Positions 35,050-44,510 are shown, numbered from the stretch's first letter. The stretch: DNA of 64,000 nucleotides from Gemmatimonas aurantiaca (GCF_037190085.1 NZ_JBBCJO010000004.1:248001-312000); one strand, 5' to 3'. Numbers and translations are program-made. Notes: generated by a model not told the origin, from the letters alone.

Positions 35050-35257
35050 GGCTCTGTTAGCACTGCCGACGACGAAGCTTCGAGTGCTCTTAGGTATCGT
35101 GCTGAACGTCTGGACAGCCTATCATGTGCTCGAACAAGGCCCGAACGTCTCAACGGAATGGCTGGTGTACCTCGCAGCCTCCAACGGAATCGACATCAGT
35201 CAGTACGCAATCAACAAGCAAATGAAACGGTCAACAGAGACCACCAATGACACTTGA
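35036..35257 (+). CDS. Small membrane protein of the island
   Basis: Likely starts at the GTG at 35036, inside the end of the previous gene (translational coupling). The ~73 residues hold one membrane helix (LPTTKLRVLLGIVLNVWTAYHVL) and an amphipathic C-terminus, in the style of phage holin-like or accessory membrane proteins. An upstream TTG at 35000 is also possible. Confidence 0.5.
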   Translation: MWLSKALLALPTTKLRVLLGIVLNVWTAYHVLEQGPNVSTEWLVYLAASNGIDISQYAINKQMKRSTETTNDT

Positions 35258-35299
35258 GAACCCAATAAAAACACTATTGAACTGGACGGAATTGTATCT

Positions 35300-35706
35300 A
35301 TGATATTGCTAGTAAAGCAGCTCGTTGTTGCTGCTACCTCATTGCTGTTTGCCTAACTGTAGCCTGTACTGCCGGCACATCGTTCGAGCCCGACTCCACC
35401 TACCGAGCCGTGCACCGTGAGGTCTACCGGTCAGACTACCAATGGTCTTGGACCCACTGTGCTTCAAGGGTGAGAGCCAAGCCACACTTACGGTTCGACC
35501 AACTCAGTCTGTGGGTGCTGGACGGCTACACGTTCAACTACGGGTCAGTACCAGTCCTCGGGGTGTGGGCTGGACAGAACATCTACCTATCCGAGTTCGG
35601 GCTAGAACAGGAGTGGGTACGACGACACGAGTTCTTACACTCCCAACTCGGGGTAGGGGGACACCCACAGGTCTTTAGGGACTGCAAGCTGATGACGGAC
35701 CAATAG
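35300..35706 (+). pseudogene. Frameshifted small lipoprotein with HExxH motif
   Basis: An ATG at 35300 starts a good signal peptide (MILLVKQLVVAATSLLFA) that ends at a stop. A shift of one base back around TTTGCCTAACTG joins it to the frame that reads LTVACTAG (lipobox) and continues to 35706. The C-terminal half has RRHEFLHSQLGVGGHPQVF, a Gemmatimonadota-type lipoprotein ending with a putative zinc motif. It may be an inactivating frameshift, a sequencing error or a programmed shift. Confidence in the domain is higher than in the cause. Confidence 0.6.
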
Positions 35707-35715
35707 TAGACAAGA

Positions 35716-35742
35716 AAGCCCCGGACTCAACCTCCGGGGCTT
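35716..35742. terminator. Bidirectional terminator
   Basis: A perfect 10-bp stem AAGCCCCGGA / TCCGGGGCTT around CTCAACC, ending the plus-strand small genes and the minus-strand HEPN run. Confidence 0.85.
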
Positions 35743-35750
35743 CTATCGTT

Positions 35751-36527
35751 CTACGGGGCTTTGTGGAACAGGCTCTTAAGTCGAAGGAACGTGGCAAAGG
35801 AGTTCACGTATGCCAAGCTATCTCGTTCGAGGTCACCGCTGGTATAGAAGGGGATCAAACCGGACTCGATAAGTCCTTCGTTGTCTCCCCCCAGTGATGG
35901 AGCATACAACGTCCATGACAGCCATACATCGTCGGTTAGATCATCACCAGAGTCCGATCTGAAGTATGGAGTGAACGTTAAGCGGGTATCGTCAGGTAGT
36001 GAGCGGTCGTGGTCGTCAGACTCAACACGCAGCCACAAGCGATCCTTCTCAAAATCCCAAGCCATGTAGAACGTCACCGGCTTCACACCCATGTAGGATG
36101 GAGTCCAGTTGTTCGGCATTTCCTGTTCAGTCTCGATGTATCGAGCCAGTGTGTAGATGTAAGCCTCAGAAGGGCGGTAGTCATCTTCGCTCTTCAATGG
36201 CTTCCCATGTCCCAGCTTGGTGAACGTAGTCTGGATGGACTGAACACACTGCCAAAAGGCTACGGCATCTGCGTCAATGTTCCCGGTATGCTTGAATGGA
36301 AAGACGGCTCTAGCCATGGGCTCATCTCCGTTACCCTCAAGAGCCCAAGCAAAGAGAGTCGTACCTTCTGCTACATACAACGAGAAGGTCAGCGCCTGTC
36401 TATTCTCCAGCGTAGTGACAGCTGCTTTGGTGAATTCATTGTGAAACAGGTGCTTGCTACCAGACAAATTGCTCAACTCAACAGACTTCACCACCACGTC
36501 GATAAGGTAGTCATCAAGCGACAGCAT
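35751..36527 (-). CDS. Acidic protein of unknown family, last gene of the HEPN run
   Basis: 258 residues, starting MLSLDDYLIDVVVKSVELSN. Strongly acidic, alpha-beta, no membrane segment. No HEPN motif and no recognised domain. It lies 13 bases downstream of the third HEPN-like gene on the same strand, so it is probably co-transcribed. It could be an inhibitor, an adaptor or a sensor for the HEPN proteins; this is inferred from operon position and charge only. Confidence 0.6.
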   Translation of the reverse strand: MLSLDDYLIDVVVKSVELSNLSGSKHLFHNEFTKAAVTTLENRQALTFSLYVAEGTTLFAWALEGNGDEPMARAVFPFKHTGNIDADAVAFWQCVQSIQTTFTKLGHGKPLKSEDDYRPSEAYIYTLARYIETEQEMPNNWTPSYMGVKPVTFYMAWDFEKDRLWLRVESDDHDRSLPDDTRLTFTPYFRSDSGDDLTDDVWLSWTLYAPSLGGDNEGLIESGLIPFYTSGDLERDSLAYVNSFATFLRLKSLFHKAP

Positions 36528-36540
36528 TAGCGGTTGTGGG

Positions 36541-37506
36541 TTAAGGTTTTTTGGGAACAGCCAATGACTTTGCCTTGATGTTGGTAAAGATCGCCCTGCT
36601 AAAGTGCTGTACCTCTCGAATCAAAGCGAATGAGAGTGCGGAGGTGACGTTGAAGGAGCGTCGAACTAGGTTCTCCAACTTAGTTTCTGGCCCTTCGGCT
36701 TCGTAGTACGGAAAGATCGGTTTAGTAAAGGAATGAAAGGCCCTCAAGTCGTTGTCTAGCGGGAGATCATCTCTAGGGTCTTTCTCCACTTCGGGATCAT
36801 ACAGAGCTTCAAAATCGTTAGCAGTCGGCGGCTGAGTCGGTTTGTCTGGCTTACTGCGACTAAGCAACGTGTGCCATATAGCCAGTGAATCGACAAACGT
36901 ATAGTGTGCATCAAACCGACTGATTCCAGTGTGATGCAGGAAGGTGACTGATCCACCCTCAAAACCCGACAAGTCCTGCACAAAAACAGGCAATGCATGG
37001 AAGCCAATATCGTTTCTAACCCGAGCTAGATATCCGCTGAAAGTTACCTTGGTGACCTTGTGTGACAGCAGATCAAGCAAGGGTTTGTAGTCTGCCTTGT
37101 AGTCTTCGTGGTCGAAGAAGTGTCTTTGCGCTGCCTTCAAAGTCTTGATGGATTCGTACAGGGTAGACATAAGAAGAATGCTACCAGTCATCCTTACGAG
37201 GTTATGGCGGGTGTGTTCACTCTCGTTGTCTCCTCGGACGATGGTGGCCAGAAGAAACGTAAGATTGTTCATTTGTCGAAGTACTTTCATCCAATCAAGA
37301 AAGTTCTCCTGACCCATCTTCTCTGAAACTTCTTGATAGTCGGCAACGATGTAATAGTCTGTTGCCTCTTGCCGAACGAGCTGGCGTTCTCTGAAAGCAC
37401 CTACAACATCGTCGTTGTCGGCTGGTTTCGGTGGGCTTTTGGAGGAAAGTCTTTGTGCTCGACGAAGGTTCCTGGCCCGCCGTTTATTATTTGGTCTGTT
37501 GGACAT
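36541..37506 (-). CDS. HEPN-like protein, copy 3
   Basis: 321 residues with a basic N-terminal tail (NNKRRARNLRRAQRL). Around residue 164 it has RNDIGFH (R164, H170), the R-x4-6-H motif of HEPN ribonucleases. HYTFVD follows at about 201-206. It is predicted all-helical. It is a clear paralogue of the two genes upstream (shared MNNLTFLL, GSILLMSTLYESIK, ARVRNDIGFHALPVF and HYTFVDSLAIW). RNase toxicity is known for many HEPN proteins; it is not proven here. Confidence 0.7.
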   Translation of the reverse strand: MSNRPNNKRRARNLRRAQRLSSKSPPKPADNDDVVGAFRERQLVRQEATDYYIVADYQEVSEKMGQENFLDWMKVLRQMNNLTFLLATIVRGDNESEHTRHNLVRMTGSILLMSTLYESIKTLKAAQRHFFDHEDYKADYKPLLDLLSHKVTKVTFSGYLARVRNDIGFHALPVFVQDLSGFEGGSVTFLHHTGISRFDAHYTFVDSLAIWHTLLSRSKPDKPTQPPTANDFEALYDPEVEKDPRDDLPLDNDLRAFHSFTKPIFPYYEAEGPETKLENLVRRSFNVTSALSFALIREVQHFSRAIFTNIKAKSLAVPKKP

Positions 37507-37514
37507 AGCGGACT

Positions 37515-38405
37515 CTATTCTTTGCTTTGTGGTGAGTAGATAGGTGGAGGCCCTGGCTTCGCAGGAGCACCCATCGATTTATGAACAGCTCTCGTGAGTC
37601 TCTGAACGGCTGGAATGAGAGAAGTACATAGAAGACTGGTCGACAACATTGCACGTCTTGTTCTGTCACGCATCTCGGAATCGTTGGGAGATGATTTCCA
37701 GTAAGGAGCTGGCCGTTCCAACTTGGAGTGAAACGCTAGCAACAACTCGTCACTCGGAAGTTCCACCCGCAACGAGAAGAAGAAGGCCGTGATATCGACG
37801 AAGGTGTAGTGATTCGCATGGGCATCCCATTTGGTATTGTGTTCGAACAATACGGTTGCGTCTGAATCATTGAGCCCACCGATTCGTTCTCCTTCTTTCA
37901 AGCCCTCTGTAAAGAACTCAGGGTCCGCATGAAAGCCGATCTGGTTGCGAACTAGACGGATATAGGGCTTGGCGGCAGTAAGCAAAGGATCATTCAAGAA
38001 CACTTCAAGATCGGCAAATGCTGCATCGTCCTTGTAGTGTTCTTGAATGGTCTCAACCCGTTTGACTGCCTCAGCGAGTGTCGCAGTGAGCAATAGACTG
38101 CCACTCACCCGATCCATCACATTTTGACTGGTATTCGAGTCAAGGTCGCTGTCTCGAATGGTACGATACAGAAAGCTGAGACTGTTCATCAACTTCATTA
38201 GCCTGGCCAGTTCAACGTAGGCTTCTTCACGCATAGCCTGTTTAACGCTCTGATAGTCAGTCGCCATGTGAAATTCTTCTCTGAACTGCTTCCTGCGAAG
38301 AAAGTCACGAGCCTCTGGAGTCAGACCATCATCTCGAACAGGTGTCACTTTTGACTTGTCGCTCTTCCTTGCCTTTTTCTCTCGCCGTTTCTTGTTTGGC
38401 TTCAT
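37515..38405 (-). CDS. HEPN-like protein, copy 2
   Basis: 296 residues with a very basic N-terminus (KPNKKRREKKARKSDKSK). RNQIGFH lies at 153-159 and HYTFVD at 199-204. The block MKLMNSLSFLYRTI...SGSLLLTATLAEAVKRVETI matches copies 1 and 3. It starts three bases after the stop of copy 1, so the genes are likely translated from one message. Confidence 0.7.
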   Translation of the reverse strand: MKPNKKRREKKARKSDKSKVTPVRDDGLTPEARDFLRRKQFREEFHMATDYQSVKQAMREEAYVELARLMKLMNSLSFLYRTIRDSDLDSNTSQNVMDRVSGSLLLTATLAEAVKRVETIQEHYKDDAAFADLEVFLNDPLLTAAKPYIRLVRNQIGFHADPEFFTEGLKEGERIGGLNDSDATVLFEHNTKWDAHANHYTFVDITAFFFSLRVELPSDELLLAFHSKLERPAPYWKSSPNDSEMRDRTRRAMLSTSLLCTSLIPAVQRLTRAVHKSMGAPAKPGPPPIYSPQSKE

Positions 38406-38408
38406 CTG

Positions 38409-39215
38409 CTAAACCGGTGGAGTGGTGTTCCGCTTCTTACCTTTTGCAGCCCGACGGTCACCTGCGACAACAGTCGCTCCCATCTCCACATGAACAGCGT
38501 GGACGAGCTCACGAATTGCTCGAATGAGAACTACTGCCAAAGTGGTGGTCGCAACCATTGACCGTTCCAACTTGTCAGGCAAGTCGCTTTCAGTGATGCC
38601 GCTAGTGAGAGCCGGGAACGGCATGCCATGTCTTCTGCAGAAGTCTCCGATTTCCTCAGCATTGGGAAGGGGCTTCTGAAGTGCGAATGTGATGGCAAAA
38701 ATGTCAACGGCATGGAAATGATGATCCATGAGGTGACCTGTGGAGTTGTCCTCCAGCACTATATCTGGTTCTTTTTCATAGTTGAATCGGGCGTCTGCTG
38801 AGAAGATTGCTAGGCTATCGGTGATCAGTCGAGCGTCAGCATGCACACCCGCCTTATTTCTCGCATGCCGGAGAAAGGGCTTCATCTTCTCATAGACAGG
38901 TTCTGCAAGGAAAGCCCCGAGCAGATTCCATGCTTGGTGATGTCGATAGTATTTCCCGAGAGGGCCCAGCATGCCGACCATCTCGTGCAACGTCGACATC
39001 ACGAGCAGGAGGCCACTGCGAGCAGCCAGAGTTTGTCGACTCCTAGACTGTCCTCTTGCGTCTCTGCCTGAACCGACTAGAAAGGTGAGGTTGTTTGCAA
39101 GACGACACACCCGTAGTAGATGCTGGTATTGATCGCTTTCGAGGTGAGGCCTCAGTGTTTCAAAAGAAGCCTTGACGTGAAAACCTTGAATGTCAGTTGG
39201 TTCGGACTGGTCCAC
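38409..39215 (-). CDS. HEPN-like protein, copy 1
   Basis: 268 residues from a GTG at 39215 (no better start found). The HEPN-type motif is RNKAGVH (R119, H125), with HFHAVDIFA in place of HYTFVD. The C-terminus is basic (DRRAAKGKKRN). Conserved blocks are ANNLTFLVG, SGLLLVMSTLHEMV and MKPFLRHARNKAGVHADARL. It begins 26 bases downstream of the integrase stop and heads the run of cargo genes. Confidence 0.68.
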   Translation of the reverse strand: MDQSEPTDIQGFHVKASFETLRPHLESDQYQHLLRVCRLANNLTFLVGSGRDARGQSRSRQTLAARSGLLLVMSTLHEMVGMLGPLGKYYRHHQAWNLLGAFLAEPVYEKMKPFLRHARNKAGVHADARLITDSLAIFSADARFNYEKEPDIVLEDNSTGHLMDHHFHAVDIFAITFALQKPLPNAEEIGDFCRRHGMPFPALTSGITESDLPDKLERSMVATTTLAVVLIRAIRELVHAVHVEMGATVVAGDRRAAKGKKRNTTPPV

Positions 39216-39240
39216 GATGACACGAGGGCTAAAGATTGGT

Positions 39241-40362
39241 CTACTTCAACTTCGAAAGAATCTTTGAAAGCGAGTCCGTATCGGGATGACTGTAGATACG
39301 GGTGATTTCCGCGGATGAATGACCAACGATCCACCCAATTTGGTCGGACGACAACCCACTATTGACCAAGAACGAAATGAAACCGTGTCTGACCCCGTGT
39401 GACGAAAACTCTTTGGTCACCTTGGCTCGCTTGAGTCGAGACCGAAACGACCGGCTGAACTGAGAAATGTTCAACGGCTTTCTTGTCCGGGGAGACGGGA
39501 ACACCCAACCTTCTTCGGCTCCGTTCTGGATGCTATTGAAGAACTTCTTCAGTCCTCCGAGCTTCGCAATAGGAACGACTCGTTCCCGGCGTTTGCAGTA
39601 GATACGAAGCTTCGAGTTGCCTTGCTCGAGGACACTCCACTGGTCACCACTACCGGATACGTCGGTGTCCTCGCGACTCCATTTGAGCTTCAGCACTTCA
39701 CTGATACGACAGCCGGCTTCTATCTGAACAAAGATGATGTTCTCGGTCAGGTTGATTTCACCCTTCTCGACCTGGCTGCGAAGATAGGTCCTCAGCTTCA
39801 ACCAACTGGCTTGGTCAGGGAGAACGGTTCGTTCTTGAGCTCGGGGAAGCTGGAACTCTGCTATCGGGCTCTGGCTCAACACCCGGTGTGGGGGTCGAAC
39901 GTAGAAGGTGAACATGATCGACAAATGACGGAGGTCGCGACGAATCGTGTTCGGGGAGACCTTCTGCTCACGTCGATAGTCCACGAAGCCCTGCAAAAGT
40001 TCTAGGGACCGGTCAGAGTCGTCGAACTCGTTCAGGTGGACCAGCTTCGGGAGAGTCTCTAGGTACTTCTCAAACTCCTTCAGCGAACCCTTATCACTCC
40101 GGACGGTGTGGGAACTGAGCTGACCGTTGTCAGCCAGCTTGGTCCGGTGAGCCAGGTACTCCTTAACGGAGTCCTTGTACTTCTGACGGCTGGAAAACTG
40201 TATCTGCTCCCGAAGCAGCTTGTTGTCGAATTCCTTCTGACGACGGAGGGCAACCGACCGGCCCTTAGTCCGAAGGGACCGTTGGACCTTCTTCTTCCCG
40301 GTGGTCGTCGGGACGTAGGTCTGGTAGTACCAGAAGTCATTGCAGAGGTAGATGGAACTCAT
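39241..40362 (-). CDS. Tyrosine recombinase / site-specific integrase
   Basis: 373 residues from the ATG at 40362 (an upstream TTG at 40392 would add ten). The catalytic set is complete: R219 in EAGCRISEV, H322-x-x-R325 in SHGVRHGF, H348 in VGHSSAE and Y357 in RIYSHPDT. It has the N-terminal SAM-like core-binding domain. It should integrate and excise the island at tRNA-Phe. It lies beside the right attachment repeat and transcribes into the HEPN genes. Confidence 0.95.
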   Translation of the reverse strand: MSSIYLCNDFWYYQTYVPTTTGKKKVQRSLRTKGRSVALRRQKEFDNKLLREQIQFSSRQKYKDSVKEYLAHRTKLADNGQLSSHTVRSDKGSLKEFEKYLETLPKLVHLNEFDDSDRSLELLQGFVDYRREQKVSPNTIRRDLRHLSIMFTFYVRPPHRVLSQSPIAEFQLPRAQERTVLPDQASWLKLRTYLRSQVEKGEINLTENIIFVQIEAGCRISEVLKLKWSREDTDVSGSGDQWSVLEQGNSKLRIYCKRRERVVPIAKLGGLKKFFNSIQNGAEEGWVFPSPRTRKPLNISQFSRSFRSRLKRAKVTKEFSSHGVRHGFISFLVNSGLSSDQIGWIVGHSSAEITRIYSHPDTDSLSKILSKLK

Positions 40363-40488
40363 CAGTCGGGGACTGGTGTGGACTAAACACAACTATAGTC
40401 CTGACCATAAACCCGGCTGGTCCTCTCGGCAACGTCGTAAGTCTATGTGGAATAACTACTTGCCGAACGCAATAACATGACTCAGGTG

Positions 40489-40525
40489 CTGAAAATCCGC
40501 GTGTCGGCGGTTCGATTCCGTCCCT
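40489..40525 (+). repeat. attR, 37-bp copy of the tRNA-Phe 3' half
   Basis: Identical to 30095-30131. To the right it continues GTCATCAG and not the AGCCA that would complete a tRNA acceptor, so the displaced tRNA end has decayed or was different. The high-GC chromosome resumes here. Confidence 0.92.
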
Positions 40526-40727
40526 GTCATCAGTTGCCGTCGATCGCCGCCGATTGCCGGCGCGAAACAATGGTCACCCCACCAATGAATCGAACGCCCG
40601 AGAATGACGGGCGAATGACACCGGACCGCCATGCTGAGCGCGCACGATCACGGCACGCGCCGGCGCTTCCCCCCATCAGCGACGGCAATGCGTGCTCACC
40701 ATGTCCAGTCCAAGAGAAGGAGCACTC

Positions 40728-41015
40728 ATGACCGATACACTCATTCGCGCCTGGAAAGACCAGGATTTCCGGGCCACGCTCGATGGTGACGCCCAGGCGG
40801 CCCTCTCCCCCAATCCGGCGGGGCTCGTGGAAGACCCGTCCGATGCCCTCCAACAGATCGCAGGCGGGGAGTCCTCCGAGTGGCTGCTGAGCCTGGGTTG
40901 TTGCCAGGGGTTCACGAACGCCTGCTGGGGACTGACACAAGGGCCCGGGGGATGCACGGGTGGCTGCATCAGCGTCTGGATGACAACCCGTTCCGTCTGC
41001 GGCGATCCCACGTGA
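40728..41015 (+). CDS. Class II lanthipeptide precursor A1
   Basis: 95 residues from an ATG with the ribosome binding site AGAAGGAG. The leader (RAWKDQDFRATLDGDAQAAL) ends at a double-glycine site (QQIAGG, residues 42-47). The 48-residue core has six Cys (CC, C, C, C, C) and Ser/Thr partners for thioether rings. The leader is related to that of the second precursor at 46857. The bases upstream are free of genes and hold the cluster promoter. Confidence 0.85.
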   Translation: MTDTLIRAWKDQDFRATLDGDAQAALSPNPAGLVEDPSDALQQIAGGESSEWLLSLGCCQGFTNACWGLTQGPGGCTGGCISVWMTTRSVCGDPT

Positions 41016-41087
41016 TCGCCTGCTGAGGTGTGCGGGCACCCCCTCCCGCACACCTCAGCGCGATCGACCATCTCCACGAGCCCTCCC

Positions 41088-44000
41088 ATGTTCAGTCCGA
41101 CACTGAGCCAGTCCGCGTATGCACGCGCGCTCACCTTGCGCGAGCGAGGCCGCCTGCTGCGATCCATGGCGCACGCCGTCGATACATCGCACCTCGTCGA
41201 TCGGTCGTCGGCATCCATGCCTTCGCCGGCATCGGTACGTCGTCGGGAGACACGATGGCGGGAGCGTTGCGCATCGGCCAACCCCGCGCGTTTCGCCCAG
41301 CGACTCGCCACCGATGGTCTCACACCGGACGATCTGACTCGGCTCCTCGATGCCACGGGCGCGTGGACGTCCGACATCCCGGCAACTCGACCCTCATGGT
41401 GCGAACTCGCATCCACAGGCGGGGGCCAAGCAGGCCAAGCGGACGAAGCACGAGAAGACCACGATGCATCGCAGGGTGCACTCCACCCTTCACCATTCCA
41501 GGGATTTCTCGCCATCGCCTGGCCGCAACTGCTCGAAGCGCAGACGCAACTGTCGCTGCATCTCGATCGGATCCCCGGCCTCGCATCGATCTGCGGTTCG
41601 ACACAAAGCTTCGTGCAACTCACCACCCCCGCACTCGCCAATACGTTCGCGGAAAATGTGGCCAGAGTGCTCGTGCTCGAGCTGAATGTCATGCGCCTGC
41701 GCGGTCAACTGACCGGCACCACCGCCGAAGAGCGTTTCCAGGACTTCGTTCGCAAACTCGGCACTTCTCAGATACGGGAAGCACTCTTCGACGAGTACCC
41801 GGTGCTGCTCCGCACGCTCCGACAGGCGGCCGATCAATGGGTCCGGCATTGGTCCGAAGTCGCGGAGCGACTGGTCGCCGACCAGCCGGTCATCGAACAG
41901 GTCGTGCTGTGCGGACGTCCGCTGGGAATGCTGCGGGAGATTCGGCCCAGTGCGGGAGACAGACATCGCGAAGGGCGACACGTCACCATACTCGGCTTCG
42001 ACACGGGGCACCGCGTCGTCTACAAGCCCAGAGCGATTGCCGTGGACATCGCCTACCAGCAGCTGCTCACATGGCTGGCCGACGGGCTCGGCGATCGGAC
42101 CATGACGACGCCTTCACACCTGGCGCGCGACACTCATGGATGGAGCGCCTACATCGAACATGAACCCTGCATGTCACAGGACGACGTGGCGCTGTTCTAT
42201 CGACGTCTGGGCATGCAGCTCGCGCTGCTGTATGCACTCGATGCCACCGACATGCACCTCGAGAACCTCATCGCCAGCGGCAGCACGCCGGTGCTGGTCG
42301 ATCTCGAAGCACTCTTTCATCCCCGCGCCGGTGCAGACACCGACTCCGCGGCTTCTCCCCAAAGCGGTTCAACCGGCGCCTGGGGACCCTACTACGAATC
42401 GGTCATGCGGGTCGGTCTCCTGCCAAGCTGGAGCTATCCCAATGCCGATGGAGACGCCATCGAACTGAGCGGTGTCGGGGGAATGGCGGACCAACTGCTG
42501 CCGGACGAGCAGCCCGTGTTTTCGGAGATCGGGCAGGACACCATGCACATCGCCCGTGCGCGGGTCAGAATGCCCGCGGCAAAGAACCAGCCACGTATGA
42601 CGGATGCTCCGGTCGATCCGGCAGCGTTCACCGAACACCTCGTGCAAGGGTTCGAAACGGCCTATCGATACATCGCCGAACATCGCGAATGGCTGCTGCA
42701 ACCCCACGGCTTGCTGGCGGCGTTCAAAGACGTCGACGTACGGGCGGTACTGCGGCACACGAAAGTGTATGCCACACTGCTGCGTGATTCCTTTCATCCG
42801 GATCTCCTCCGGGACGCCGCCGATCGGGACATCCACTTCGAGACGCTCTGGCGCGTGCTCGAAACGAGACCCTGGTACTCCCGCATCGTGCGCCATGAAC
42901 TCGAGGATCTCTGGCGTGGTGATGTTCCGCACTTCACCACCCGCCCGGGCTCCACGTCCCTGTGGACTTCCGATGGCCAGGAGATCCCGGCGTTCTTCGC
43001 CCAGTGTGCCTATACGAACGTGGAGCGACGCATCGCGTCGCTGAACCAGACCGATTGTGAGCGGCAGAGCTGGTTCATCCGTGCGTCGCTGGCCACACTC
43101 GATGTGGAGACACACACCGCGCCGGCGCGGGCAGAGATCGATGCCATGGTATCCCGGGGCATCGACGACGATGGTGCTCTACGCATTGTGTCGGAGGCTC
43201 CGATCCCGCCGATGACGATCGTCCATCGATCGCGGGATTCGCGCAACCGGGCACGCCGGTACGCACGCCACATGGCCGATCGCCTGGCATCGCTGGCTAT
43301 CGAACAGGGCACCGACGTGAACTGGCTCGGCGTCTCTCTGCTCCGCGAAAAGCATTGGTCGCTGCAACCCCTTGGAGACGATCTCTACAACGGTCGATTG
43401 GGGGTCGCACTTTTTCTTCTGGAGATCGATCGGACGCTTGGCCATTCCCGCGCCGGCGCGCTCGCCCGGGCGGTGCTCGATGCCTGCCTGCGTCGGTACA
43501 CCGGCATGCTCGAACACGAAATGGCTGCACACACCAACCGCACGATAGCCCCGTCGTTCATGGGAGGGGCGTTTCATGCGCTGAGTGGTGGAGCCTTCGT
43601 GCTCGCTCACGCTGCGGAAGTCCTGCAGGAGCCCCGATATGCGCAGATGACCACCCGGCTGCTCCAGCGGGCGGCCGACAACATCGCACAGGACGATCAG
43701 CTCGACGTCATTGCCGGTGTCGCAGGATTTGTACTCGTGGGAACCACGCTGCTTCAGCGCGCGCCACACACGGCGGATGCCACCCTCACCCACAACCTGC
43801 AGGCTGCCTGCGATCATCTGATTGCCAAAGCCGTTCCGCAGCGCTCGGGCATCGGCTGGAATACACGCGTCGACGCCACGCAGCCGCTCACCGGTTTTTC
43901 GCATGGCGCATCCGGAATGGCGCTCGCCCTGCACCGGGCAGGTCAGCTCCTGGATCGGCCCGACTACATCGCCTGTGCCGAACAGGCCATGAACTACGAA

Positions 44001-44510
44001 CGCGATGGTCGCGAACGGACGGGTGGATACTGGCCGGACTATCGAACGATTGCCACGCGCACGCCGGAGGGGCTCCCGCCCACCATGCACGCCTGGTGCC
44101 ACGGCGCGCCCGGCATCGGATTGGCCCGCCTTCGGATTCTCGGAAGCCCATGCGACGAACGGCTGGCTGAGCAGGTGAGGCCCGACCTCCAGCATGCGCT
44201 GCAGGACACGTGTGCACATGGATTCACCGGCAACCACTCCCTGTGCCACGGCATGCTGGGAAACTTCGCGCTCGTCGAACAGACCAGGCGCGCAGGCATC
44301 GTTCACGAGGGTTCACACACACACCATCGTCTCGCCGAATGGATTCTCGATTCGATGGAGCAGGCCGGTGCACTCTGCGGCATTCCCAAGGGCATCGAAA
44401 CACCGGGGTTGATGACCGGTCTGGCCGGCATCGGGTTGGGACTGCTGCAACTGGCCGGCGAAGAGGTGGTCGATGTGCTGACGCTCACACTGCCTGACAG
44501 GAGGGCATGA
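41088..44510 (+). CDS. lanM: Class II lanthionine synthetase LanM
   Basis: ~1140 residues from the ATG at 41088 (a GTG at 41028 is possible). The N-terminal dehydratase has the kinase-like features GFDTGHRVVYKPRAIAVD, DATDMHLENL and VLVDLEALFHP. The C-terminal cyclase has zinc ligands in AWCHGAPGIGLAR and LCHGMLGNFAL. The enzyme dehydrates Ser/Thr and closes the lanthionine rings of both precursors. The stop overlaps the lanT start (ATGA). Confidence 0.95.
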   Translation: MFSPTLSQSAYARALTLRERGRLLRSMAHAVDTSHLVDRSSASMPSPASVRRRETRWRERCASANPARFAQRLATDGLTPDDLTRLLDATGAWTSDIPATRPSWCELASTGGGQAGQADEAREDHDASQGALHPSPFQGFLAIAWPQLLEAQTQLSLHLDRIPGLASICGSTQSFVQLTTPALANTFAENVARVLVLELNVMRLRGQLTGTTAEERFQDFVRKLGTSQIREALFDEYPVLLRTLRQAADQWVRHWSEVAERLVADQPVIEQVVLCGRPLGMLREIRPSAGDRHREGRHVTILGFDTGHRVVYKPRAIAVDIAYQQLLTWLADGLGDRTMTTPSHLARDTHGWSAYIEHEPCMSQDDVALFYRRLGMQLALLYALDATDMHLENLIASGSTPVLVDLEALFHPRAGADTDSAASPQSGSTGAWGPYYESVMRVGLLPSWSYPNADGDAIELSGVGGMADQLLPDEQPVFSEIGQDTMHIARARVRMPAAKNQPRMTDAPVDPAAFTEHLVQGFETAYRYIAEHREWLLQPHGLLAAFKDVDVRAVLRHTKVYATLLRDSFHPDLLRDAADRDIHFETLWRVLETRPWYSRIVRHELEDLWRGDVPHFTTRPGSTSLWTSDGQEIPAFFAQCAYTNVERRIASLNQTDCERQSWFIRASLATLDVETHTAPARAEIDAMVSRGIDDDGALRIVSEAPIPPMTIVHRSRDSRNRARRYARHMADRLASLAIEQGTDVNWLGVSLLREKHWSLQPLGDDLYNGRLGVALFLLEIDRTLGHSRAGALARAVLDACLRRYTGMLEHEMAAHTNRTIAPSFMGGAFHALSGGAFVLAHAAEVLQEPRYAQMTTRLLQRAADNIAQDDQLDVIAGVAGFVLVGTTLLQRAPHTADATLTHNLQAACDHLIAKAVPQRSGIGWNTRVDATQPLTGFSHGASGMALALHRAGQLLDRPDYIACAEQAMNYERDGRERTGGYWPDYRTIATRTPEGLPPTMHAWCHGAPGIGLARLRILGSPCDERLAEQVRPDLQHALQDTCAHGFTGNHSLCHGMLGNFALVEQTRRAGIVHEGSHTHHRLAEWILDSMEQAGALCGIPKGIETPGLMTGLAGIGLGLLQLAGEEVVDVLTLTLPDRRA

